A stretch of DNA of 64,000 nt, from positions 5,666,501-5,730,500 of the forward strand of contig NZ_CP107968.1 of assembly GCF_036084755.1 (NCBI RefSeq), given 5' to 3'. A program made the translations under genes and the position numbers. The notes under the pieces were generated by a model. That model did no database searches, had not been told where the DNA came from, and saw only the letters and a list, made by a program, of their open reading frames with translations. Source of the DNA: Streptomyces sp. NBC_00370. Lineage in GTDB: Bacteria > Actinomycetota > Actinomycetes > Streptomycetales > Streptomycetaceae. Numbering within the stretch: position 1 is the first letter of the stretch; each line of letters opens with the position of its first letter. This document shows, piece by piece, positions 8,473 to 15,824 of the stretch.

Positions 8473-9203
8473 CCACGACAGGTCAGCGCCTCTCCGCCAC
8501 CGAGGCCGGCGAGGTCGGCCTCGGTGTCCCGGGCTACGCGCATCCGCTGCTGGCGCCCGCCGAATGGGCCGGACTCACCCGGCCCGCCACACCGCTGCAC
8601 TGGGTCGTGCTCAACGTCGCCCAGGGCCCCGGCGTCCGGCCCGACCCGCACTGCCTCGACGCGGCGGGACGGCTGACCAACGCGGGCGTCCGGGTGCTCG
8701 GCCATCTCGACCTGGCGTACGGCAGCCGCCCGTTCGGCGAGATCGTCGCCGAGGCGCAGCGCTATCTGGACTGGTACCGCGTCGCCGGCTTCTCCCTCGA
8801 CCGGTGCCCGGCCGACCGGGCGGACCTGCCGGCGGTACGGCGGATCACGGCCACCCTGGAGACGCTGGTGGACGGCGCGCATGTCGTCCTCGGCCACGGG
8901 ACGCATCCGTACCCCGGATACGCGGAGGCCGCCGACCAGTTGGTGACCTTCTCCGGGCCGTGGAGCGACTACCGCTGGTCGCAGGCGGCCGAGTGGACGG
9001 CCGGCTATCCGCCGGAACGGTTCGTCCACCTCGTCCACGGACTGCCCCGCACCCACCTGGACGAGGCGATGCGCGTCGCCCGCTGGCAGGGCGCGGGAAC
9101 GATCTTCTTCACCGACCGGACGGGCCCGCAGAACCCGTTCGAGGCGCTGCCCGGCTACTGGGACGCAATCGTCTCGCGGGTCGGACCTGGTGTCTCGGAA
9201 TGA
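8460..9203 (+). CDS. Spherulin-4 family protein (GH135-like)
   Basis: A 247-residue protein matching the spherulation-specific family 4 fold. It begins with a short strand and GVPGYAHPLL, then LNVAQGPGVRPDP, VLGHLDLAYGSRP and the acidic DWYRVAGFSLDR segment, the pattern of a (beta/alpha)8 hydrolase. The fungal member Sph3 (GH135) is an endo-alpha-1,4-N-acetylgalactosaminidase acting on galactosaminogalactan. No signal peptide is visible, so either it acts in the cytosol or the annotated start is short. GTG start with GGAGG four bases upstream, inside the epimerase end. In this cluster it would be the polymer hydrolase. Confidence 0.78.
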   Translation: MPYLTTTGQRLSATEAGEVGLGVPGYAHPLLAPAEWAGLTRPATPLHWVVLNVAQGPGVRPDPHCLDAAGRLTNAGVRVLGHLDLAYGSRPFGEIVAEAQRYLDWYRVAGFSLDRCPADRADLPAVRRITATLETLVDGAHVVLGHGTHPYPGYAEAADQLVTFSGPWSDYRWSQAAEWTAGYPPERFVHLVHGLPRTHLDEAMRVARWQGAGTIFFTDRTGPQNPFEALPGYWDAIVSRVGPGVSE

Positions 9204-9222
9204 GAAGGGCCGTGGCACTGTT
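9197..9222 (+). promoter_or_regulatory. Sigma-R type promoter of moeZ
   Basis: GGAAT at 9197-9201, exactly 18 bases, then GTT at 9220-9222. This is a perfect match to the thiol-stress sigma-R consensus GGAAT-N18-GTT. The -35 element overlaps the end of the preceding gene. The predicted start of transcription is about 45 bases before the moeZ GTG. A CTGTT/AACAG inverted repeat (9218-9235) overlaps the -10 side. Confidence 0.75.
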
Positions 9223-9274
9223 ACAGAGAGAACAGATTACTGAATGAACGACCAACCCCCTTGTAGAGGTCCCT

Positions 9275-10453
9275 GTGTCGCTGCCCCCCTTGGTCGAGCC
9301 CGCTGCTGAGCTCACCGTCGACGAGGTCCGCAGGTACTCCCGTCACTTGATCATCCCCGATGTCGGGATGGACGGGCAGAAGCGGCTGAAGAACGCGAAG
9401 GTGCTGTGTGTGGGGGCCGGTGGCCTCGGCTCCCCGGCCCTGATGTACCTGGCGGCGGCCGGTGTCGGCACGCTCGGCATCGTGGAGTTCGACGAGGTCG
9501 ACGAGTCGAACCTGCAGCGCCAGATCATCCACAGCCAGTCCGACATCGGCCGCTCCAAGGCCCAGTCGGCGCGTGACTCCGTCCTCGGTATCAACCCGTA
9601 CGTCAACGTGGTCCTTCACGAAGAGCGGCTCGAAGCCGAGAACGTGATGGAGATCTTCGCCCAGTACGACCTGATCGTGGACGGCACGGACAACTTCGCC
9701 ACCCGCTACCTGGTCAACGACGCCTGCGTGCTGCTGGACAAGCCGTACGTCTGGGGTTCGATCTACCGCTTCGACGGTCAGGCGAGCGTCTTCTGGTCGG
9801 AGCACGGCCCGTGCTACCGCTGCCTCTACCCGGAGCCCCCGCCCCCCGGCATGGTCCCCTCCTGCGCCGAGGGCGGCGTGCTGGGCGTGCTCTGCGCGTC
9901 CGTCGGGGCGATCCAGGTCACCGAGGCGATCAAGCTGCTGACCGGCATCGGCGACCCGCTGGTCGGGCGGCTGATGATCTACGACGCCCTGGAGATGCAG
10001 TACCGCCAGGTCAAGGTCCGCAAGGACCCCGACTGCGCGGTCTGCGGGGAGAACCCCACCGTCACCGAGCTGATCGACTACGAGGCGTTCTGCGGCGTCG
10101 TGTCGGAAGAGGCCCAGGAGGCGGCGGCCGGTTCGACGATCACTCCCAAGCAGCTCAAGGAGTGGATGGACGACGGCGAGAACATCGAGGTCATCGATGT
10201 CCGCGAGCCGAACGAGTTCGAGATCGTCTCGATCCCCGGCGCCAAGCTGATCCCCAAGAACGAGTTCCTGATGGGCAACGCCCTGGAGCACCTGCCGCAG
10301 GACAAGAAGATCGTCCTGCACTGCAAGACGGGTGTGCGCAGCGCCGAGGTGCTCGCCGTGCTGAAGTCGGCGGGCTTCGCCGACGCCGTGCATGTCGGCG
10401 GCGGGGTCGTCGGCTGGGTCAACCAGATCGAGCCCGAGAAGCCGATCTACTAG
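9275..10453 (+). CDS. moeZ: Adenylyltransferase/sulfurtransferase MoeZ
   Basis: A 392-residue fusion of an E1-like adenylation domain and a C-terminal rhodanese. The ATP site is GAGGLGSPALMYLAAAGVG near residue 47 with DEVDESNLQRQ after it. Two CxxC pairs (C180/C183 and C254/C257) should bind zinc, C197 sits in the VPSCAEGG loop, and the rhodanese active cysteine is C350 in HCKTGVRS. It adenylates and thiolates the C-terminal glycine of sulfur-carrier proteins, serving molybdopterin and thioamino-acid or secondary-metabolite sulfur transfer. A moaE gene lies 30 kb downstream. GTG start; a sigma-R consensus promoter lies upstream. Confidence 0.93.
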   Translation: MSLPPLVEPAAELTVDEVRRYSRHLIIPDVGMDGQKRLKNAKVLCVGAGGLGSPALMYLAAAGVGTLGIVEFDEVDESNLQRQIIHSQSDIGRSKAQSARDSVLGINPYVNVVLHEERLEAENVMEIFAQYDLIVDGTDNFATRYLVNDACVLLDKPYVWGSIYRFDGQASVFWSEHGPCYRCLYPEPPPPGMVPSCAEGGVLGVLCASVGAIQVTEAIKLLTGIGDPLVGRLMIYDALEMQYRQVKVRKDPDCAVCGENPTVTELIDYEAFCGVVSEEAQEAAAGSTITPKQLKEWMDDGENIEVIDVREPNEFEIVSIPGAKLIPKNEFLMGNALEHLPQDKKIVLHCKTGVRSAEVLAVLKSAGFADAVHVGGGVVGWVNQIEPEKPIY

Positions 10454-10503
10454 ATTCACCGTCCTACTGGATCCACCGTCAGGTCGCGCATCGCGCGTAC
10501 GCG

Positions 10504-10531
10504 GGGCCCGGACCGTACGCGGTCCGGGCCC
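10504..10531. terminator. Bidirectional terminator between moeZ and the peptidase-like gene
   Basis: GGGCCCGGACCG (10504-10515), loop TACG, exact reverse complement 10520-10531. It sits between two convergent genes, 50 bases after moeZ and 19 bases beyond the stop of the minus-strand gene, so it can serve both transcripts. Confidence 0.8.
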
Positions 10532-10549
10532 TGCGTCGGCTGTGTGTGG

Positions 10550-12136
10550 TTACTTGCAGACGGTGCCGGCCTTGGGCACCGTGCCGTTCAGCAGATAGCC
10601 GTTGACGGCCTTCTGGATGCACGCGTCGCCGCTGTCGTAAGCGCCGTGCCCCTGGCCCTCGTAGGTGATCTCCACGCCGACGCCCTTGCCCAGCGCGTCC
10701 GCCATCGCCTTCGCGCCCGCGTACGGCGTCGCCGGGTCACCGGTGTTGCCGACGACGACGATCGGGGCCGAGCCCGGCGCGCTGACGTCCGGATGCTTCC
10801 AGGTGCCCGGCACGGGCCACTCGGAGCAGCTCATGACGCCCCAGCCGAGGAAGTCGCCGAAGACCGGCGATGCCTTGCGGAACTCCGGGAGCTTGGCCTT
10901 CGTCTGCGCGAGCGTGTAGCGCTCCTTGGAGTCCACGCAGTTGATCGCCGCGTTCGCCGCCTGGATGTTGCTGTACCTGCCCTGCTGGTCGCGGCCGTTC
11001 ATCGCGTCGGACAGCGCGAGCAGCAACCCGCCGTTGCCGCCGTCCGCCTCGTCGAGACCCTGTTCGAGCAGCGGCCAGTACTCCTTCGAGTAGAGCGCCT
11101 GCGCGACGCCGTTGGTGGCCTGGGTCTGTGTCAGCTTGCGGTTGCCGATGCCGGCGATCGGCTGCTTGTCGAGCCGGGCGAGCAGCGAGGAGATGAACCC
11201 CTCGATCTGCTTCGGGGTGCTGCCGGGCAGCGTGCAGGCGTCGCCGCGCGACACACAGTCCTTCGCGAAGTTGTCCAGGGCGAGCTGGAAGCCCTTGGCC
11301 TGGCCGAGGGAGCTCTGCTCGGAGTCCTGCGTCGGGTCGACGACCCCGTCGAAGACGGCCCTGCCGACGCTCTTCGGATACAGGTGCGCGTAGACGCCGC
11401 CCAGCTCCGTGCCGTACGAGATGCCGAAGTAGTACAGCTTCTTGTCGCCCAGCACCTGGCGCATCAGCTCCATGTCGCGGGCCGCGTTGGTCGTCCCGAC
11501 GTACGGCAGTTCCCGGCCCGAGTCGCGCTCGCAGCCGGCGGCGAAGCTCGCCAGGCCCTCGGTGAGGGACTTCTCCTCGGCCGCGTCGTCCGGGGTCGCG
11601 TCCTGCGCGTAGTACGCGTCGAGCTGCTTGTCGCTCTCGCACCGGACGCCGTCGCTGTCGCCGACCCCGCGCGGGTCGAAGCTGACCAGGTCGTAGCGGG
11701 CGCGCAGCTTCTCGTAGTCCTTCGCGAACGACGGCAGTCCGGTGACGCCGGAACCGCCGGGGCCGCCGAAGTTGAAGACGAGCGAGCCGATCCGGTGGCT
11801 CGTGTCGGCGGCCTTGGCGCGGATGAGGGCCAGCTTGACCGTGTCGCCGTCCGGCTTGGCGTAGTCGAGCGGGACGGTCATGAACGAGCACTGCCAGCTG
11901 ACCTTGCCGGGCAGCGGGGACGGCGAGGGGCCGCCGCCCTGCTCGACGGACGGGGCGGCGCAGGTCTTCCAGTCCAGCTTCTGGGTGGCCAGGTTCTTGG
12001 GCCGGGCCGTCGGGTCGGAGCTGCCGCTGCCCCTCCCGCCGTCGGATCCGCTGTCGGAACACGCGGAGACGGCCAGGAGGGCGGCGGCGGTGACGGCGGC
12101 CAGGGCAGCGGCGCGCCGGGCGGAGGAGGTCGGCAT
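10550..12136 (-). CDS. Secreted lipoprotein alpha/beta hydrolase (tripeptidyl aminopeptidase-like)
   Basis: A 528-residue exported hydrolase of the SlpD/SlpE-TAP type. The N-terminus is a lipoprotein signal ending in LLAVSAC, so it should be lipidated and held outside the membrane. The oxyanion region is FNFGGPGGSGVTG, the nucleophile elbow is GISYGTELGG, and the catalytic histidine lies in GQGHGAYDSGDAC near the C-terminus, where the TAP-like C-terminal domain is present. It probably trims N-terminal tripeptides or other esters and amides from extracellular substrates. A GTG six codons upstream (12154) is possible; the ATG chosen gives a normal signal peptide length. Confidence 0.85.
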   Translation of the reverse strand: MPTSSARRAAALAAVTAAALLAVSACSDSGSDGGRGSGSSDPTARPKNLATQKLDWKTCAAPSVEQGGGPSPSPLPGKVSWQCSFMTVPLDYAKPDGDTVKLALIRAKAADTSHRIGSLVFNFGGPGGSGVTGLPSFAKDYEKLRARYDLVSFDPRGVGDSDGVRCESDKQLDAYYAQDATPDDAAEEKSLTEGLASFAAGCERDSGRELPYVGTTNAARDMELMRQVLGDKKLYYFGISYGTELGGVYAHLYPKSVGRAVFDGVVDPTQDSEQSSLGQAKGFQLALDNFAKDCVSRGDACTLPGSTPKQIEGFISSLLARLDKQPIAGIGNRKLTQTQATNGVAQALYSKEYWPLLEQGLDEADGGNGGLLLALSDAMNGRDQQGRYSNIQAANAAINCVDSKERYTLAQTKAKLPEFRKASPVFGDFLGWGVMSCSEWPVPGTWKHPDVSAPGSAPIVVVGNTGDPATPYAGAKAMADALGKGVGVEITYEGQGHGAYDSGDACIQKAVNGYLLNGTVPKAGTVCK

Positions 12137-12223
12137 CCCCCCATCCTGTGCCACGGCGCGGCGCGCCGCGCCCGGCGGGGTCCAAGCGGAGTAGCGCGGG
12201 ACGCCTGCCGCGCCCGCCCCGTC

Positions 12224-14986
12224 CTACAGGGCTCCCTTGCGGGTGAGCTGGTTGAAGGACAGCCAGCCGGGCAGCACCGGCAGCCAGAACGTCATCAGCC
12301 GGAACAGCAGGACGGCGGGCGCCGCGACCTCCTTCGGCAGTCCGACGGCGAGCAGACCCAGCGTCAGGGCGCCCTCCACGGCCCCCACGCCGCCCGGGGT
12401 CGGCGCCGCCGAGCCCAGCGCGTTGCCCGCGAGGAAGACCACGGCGATGCTCGCGTAGCTGAGCTGCTGGTTGCCGTTGTCGAACGCGCGGATCGACGCG
12501 TCCAGACACATCACGAACATGCCGGTCAGCAGCAGCATCCCGCCGATGCCGGTGAGCAGCTTCATGGGCCGCTGCAATACGTCGAGCATGCGCGGCACGA
12601 CACCTGCGAACAGCGAGCGCAGCCGCGTCACGACGAACTTGCGCAGGAACGGGATCGCCGTCACGACCAGCACCAGCACGGCCACCGTCAGCAGACCGGC
12701 GATCACCGTCCTGGACGGGGTGAGCGACGTCGTCTTCTCCGTACCCGTCAGATAGCCGAAGGACAGCAGCAGCAGGATGTGCGCGCCGAGCCCGAACAGC
12801 TGTGACGCCCCGACGCTCGCCACGGCGAGCCCGGGACGGACCCCCGAGCGCTGCAGGAAGCGGGTGTTGAGCGCCACACCGCCGACGGCCGCCGGTGCGA
12901 CGAGCTTCACGAACGACCCGGCGACCTGCGCGATCACCGTCCGCAGGAAGCTGACCCGCTCGGGCACGAAGCCCAGCAGGCTCATCGCCGCCGCGATGTA
13001 ACTCAGCGCGGAGAACAGCGCGGCCGCCGCCACCCAGCCCCAGTGCGCCTCGCCGACCACCATCGTGTAGTCGAGCTGGGTGAGCTGGGAGAGCAGGAAG
13101 TACGCGGCGACGGCCCCGGCGATGAAGGTGACGAGCGTACGGGCCCTGATCCGTTCGAGCCTGACCGGTTCGACCGGTGCCTGCGGCCGGATCAGCAGCA
13201 CCTGCTGACGGATCTGCGAGAGCAGGTCCTCTTCGCGCGCCTCGTCGAGGGCGTCGTCTATGGCGCGCTTCTCCGCCTGCTTCTCGGCCCGCAGGGATTT
13301 GCGTACGGCCTTGCGGTCGCCGCCGCTGGCCGCCTTGGCCTCCGCCAGCCGGTGGCGCTTGTTCGCGTCGGACGCTTCGAGCACCGCCTCCCGCTCGCGC
13401 TGCGCGCGCTCACGGGCGAGCTTGCGCAGCGTCGCGCGGGTGGAGCGGCTCAGCGCGATCGGCTGGAGCAGTGGCAGCGAGTCGGCGACGGCGTCGGGAC
13501 CCATCACCTCGACGGCGGCGGCGACCGAGCGGCGTGCGCCGACCCGTAGCCCCGTCGTGGTGAGCAGCTGCGCGGTGTCCATGCGCAGCACGACATCGCC
13601 CGCAGCGATCTCCCCGCCGCGCAGTTCGGTCAGGATCACCTGGCCCGACCGGTCGACCATGATCGCGTCGCCGGTCAGCGCGCGGTGCGCGATCCGCCGT
13701 GACTGAAGCGCCTTGACCTGGCGCCAGGCGCCGCGCAGCAGCTCGTCGGTGACGTCGTCGCTCTCGATCGAGTCCAGCGATCTGCCGCCCAGATGCTCGT
13801 AGACGAGCATGACGGCGTCGGGTCCCAGCTCGGAGGTGGCGATCAGCTTCGGTGCGTGCGCGCCCGCCGCGATGGCCGCGTAGGCGAGCAGCGCCTCCTG
13901 TTCGAGCGCCTGGCGCAGGGAGGGGATCGACCGGCGCGCGGTGATCGAGCGCAGCGTGAGCTGCCGCCACAGCCGGTAGAAGAAACCCTGCGCCTGCTGT
14001 TCCCGGTCGACGACCGTGACGTCGAGCGGCGCGCCCTCCTCCAGGGTGACGAAGTAGCGCCGCCCCCGGTCGGCCTGCTCGCCCGACTCGGCGCCCTCCT
14101 CGGCGCGCATCGCGCTGACCGGCCGGAAGCCGACCCTGCGCAGCCCCGCCATCAGGGTCTGCCCGGTGGGCCGTACGTTGGGCGAGCCGACCGCGTACAG
14201 CGTGCCGTACGCCACGGTCCAGCCGATCAGGACGGTCAGGGCGATCGAGAACGGCGTGGTGTAGCCGGCCACCAGCATGGCGAACGCGTCGAGCAGCAGC
14301 ACCACCCACAGCACCACGCGCCAGCGGGGTCTGCGGGCCATGCCCACAGCCGTCATGTAGGCGATGACGGGGGCCAGATAGCCGTGCACCGGATCGGTGA
14401 GCCCGGAGCCGGCCTGCGACCTGGTCAGCGCCTCCTGGATGGAGCCCGGCGCCGCCCTGGTGACCCACAGGTCCGTGGCGAGCGTCACGCCGTGCGCGAG
14501 GACGGCGGCGAGCACGCCGTCGGCGATCCGCAGCCCGTCGCGTTTGATCAGCCGCTCGATGGCGAAGGCGACAGGGACGAGCAGCACGGCGATGCTGGAG
14601 ATCAGCCCCGCCATCTTGGCCAGCAGGTCGGGCGCCTGGCCCGTACCCCTGCTGATGTCGTCCTCAAGGCCGGACGTGGTGCCGTGGGCGAAGGCCGAGA
14701 GGGCGAGCACCAGACCGATCGCGAGGATGCCGATGACCAGCCGCAGCAGGTCGGACGGCCGGTGCACCCGGGCGGCGAGCAGCGGCTCGTCGCCCGAGAC
14801 GCGGTCGGTGGGTGTCACCTCGTCGTTGCAGGGCGGCTCGTAGGGATGGGCGCCGGTGTGCTCGCTCTCCTCGGGCCGGTCGGCGTCGGGGCGTGCCGGG
14901 GCGCCGGAGGGCGAACCCGTGGCGCGAGCGCGCGTCACGGGCTCCTCCGTGGAGTCCGAATCCGTGTCCTCTTGATCTCGTATCAC
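12224..14986 (-). CDS. Large flippase-like membrane protein (LPG synthase TM domain, UPF0104 type)
   Basis: A 920-residue membrane protein in three parts. Residues 80-270 hold about six to seven helices. Residues 310-520 look like a degenerate protein-kinase or ABC1-like fold, with LVYEHLGGRSLDSIESDD and LQSRRIAHRALTGDAIMV recalling a catalytic loop in which HRALTGD replaces HGDLxxxN. Residues 610-910 are the lysylphosphatidylglycerol synthetase transmembrane domain, ending in GGVGAVEGALTLGLLAVGLPKEVA. Related proteins move or modify cell-envelope lipids. The kinase-like part seems not to have a full active site. A basic coiled-coil-like stretch (530-590) joins the parts. GTG start, weak ribosome site. 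Confidence 0.75.
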   Translation of the reverse strand: MIRDQEDTDSDSTEEPVTRARATGSPSGAPARPDADRPEESEHTGAHPYEPPCNDEVTPTDRVSGDEPLLAARVHRPSDLLRLVIGILAIGLVLALSAFAHGTTSGLEDDISRGTGQAPDLLAKMAGLISSIAVLLVPVAFAIERLIKRDGLRIADGVLAAVLAHGVTLATDLWVTRAAPGSIQEALTRSQAGSGLTDPVHGYLAPVIAYMTAVGMARRPRWRVVLWVVLLLDAFAMLVAGYTTPFSIALTVLIGWTVAYGTLYAVGSPNVRPTGQTLMAGLRRVGFRPVSAMRAEEGAESGEQADRGRRYFVTLEEGAPLDVTVVDREQQAQGFFYRLWRQLTLRSITARRSIPSLRQALEQEALLAYAAIAAGAHAPKLIATSELGPDAVMLVYEHLGGRSLDSIESDDVTDELLRGAWRQVKALQSRRIAHRALTGDAIMVDRSGQVILTELRGGEIAAGDVVLRMDTAQLLTTTGLRVGARRSVAAAVEVMGPDAVADSLPLLQPIALSRSTRATLRKLARERAQREREAVLEASDANKRHRLAEAKAASGGDRKAVRKSLRAEKQAEKRAIDDALDEAREEDLLSQIRQQVLLIRPQAPVEPVRLERIRARTLVTFIAGAVAAYFLLSQLTQLDYTMVVGEAHWGWVAAAALFSALSYIAAAMSLLGFVPERVSFLRTVIAQVAGSFVKLVAPAAVGGVALNTRFLQRSGVRPGLAVASVGASQLFGLGAHILLLLSFGYLTGTEKTTSLTPSRTVIAGLLTVAVLVLVVTAIPFLRKFVVTRLRSLFAGVVPRMLDVLQRPMKLLTGIGGMLLLTGMFVMCLDASIRAFDNGNQQLSYASIAVVFLAGNALGSAAPTPGGVGAVEGALTLGLLAVGLPKEVAAPAVLLFRLMTFWLPVLPGWLSFNQLTRKGAL

Positions 14987-15165
14987 CAGTCACCGCCCGG
15001 ACGATGGTGGCACGAGCCGACGACAGACGGGGGCATCAGGGTGCATTGCGGGGGCGTGGGCCGCGCGAGATACCTCCCTTTGCGTGCGTACGTACGCGGG
15101 GTGACGGCGCGCGATCCGTGTACGCCAGGAGGGGACTGTCGGTGCCGTGGGGCAGGATGGACCGG

Positions 15166-15669
15166 ATGACGAGCGAGGAGCGTGCAGGCGAACGGGACGA
15201 GCCGCAGCGCCTCCCGGAATACGCGGAGCGGGTACTGGACGTGGCCGAGCTGATCCCGCCCGGCCGGGTCATGACCTACGGCGACGTCGCCGAATGGCTC
15301 GGCGAGGGCGGCCCGCGCCAGGTCGGCCGGGTCATGGCGCTGTACGGCGGCGCGGTGCCCTGGTGGCGGGTGGTCAGGTCCGACGGTGTGCTGCTCCCCG
15401 AGCACGAGCTGCGGGCCCTCGACCACTATCGGGAGGAGTCCACCCCGCTGCGCGAGGCGGGGCGCGCCTCGCACGGCCATCTGCCGCGGCTCGACATGGG
15501 ACGGGCGCGGTGGGACGGCGCGCGTACCGGCGGCGCGGATCCCGGAGCGGCGGATTCCGGAGCAGCGGATTCCGGCGGCACGGATCGCGCGGACGCGGAA
15601 TCCGGCGGTGCGGAAGCGGGCGATGTGGCTCACACAGGACAGTTTCCGCCATCGGGCGGCCCGGCGTGA
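15166..15669 (+). CDS. Alkyltransferase-like protein (MGMT family, no catalytic Cys)
   Basis: A 167-residue DNA-repair-type protein. The MGMT fold is clear: PPGRVMTYGDVAEWLGEGGPRQVGRVMA, then VPWWRVVRSDGVLLP. Real O6-alkylguanine transferases have PCHR; here the motif reads PWWR (residues 65-68), so the acceptor cysteine is a tryptophan, as in ATL proteins that flag bulky O6-alkylguanine for nucleotide excision repair. The second W in place of H is a further change. The last 50 residues are Ala/Gly/Asp-rich and contain a three-copy 15-bp repeat. An ATG three codons earlier is possible. It stands upstream of the AdnA/AdnB helicases. Confidence 0.85.
   Translation: MTSEERAGERDEPQRLPEYAERVLDVAELIPPGRVMTYGDVAEWLGEGGPRQVGRVMALYGGAVPWWRVVRSDGVLLPEHELRALDHYREESTPLREAGRASHGHLPRLDMGRARWDGARTGGADPGAADSGAADSGGTDRADAESGGAEAGDVAHTGQFPPSGGPA
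15535..15579. repeat. Three-copy 15-bp tandem repeat in the alkyltransferase-like gene
   Basis: Units GCGGATCCCGGAGCG, GCGGATTCCGGAGCA and GCGGATTCCGGCGGC are in frame and encode ADPGA, ADSGA and ADSGG in the protein tail. The unit length is a multiple of three, so copy changes would keep the frame. Confidence 0.85.
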
Positions 15670-15824
15670 GCGCCGCACGCCATGCGGACCGATCCGCCGC
15701 GTGCCGGGCGGCGGCCCGGTAGCGTCTGAGGCATCCGCCCCGCGCACCCCGGCCGGTGCTCCCGGCACCACCAGCACCTCGTTCAGCACGTCCCCCAGCA
15801 CCTCCTCCAGGACCGGCGATCCAC

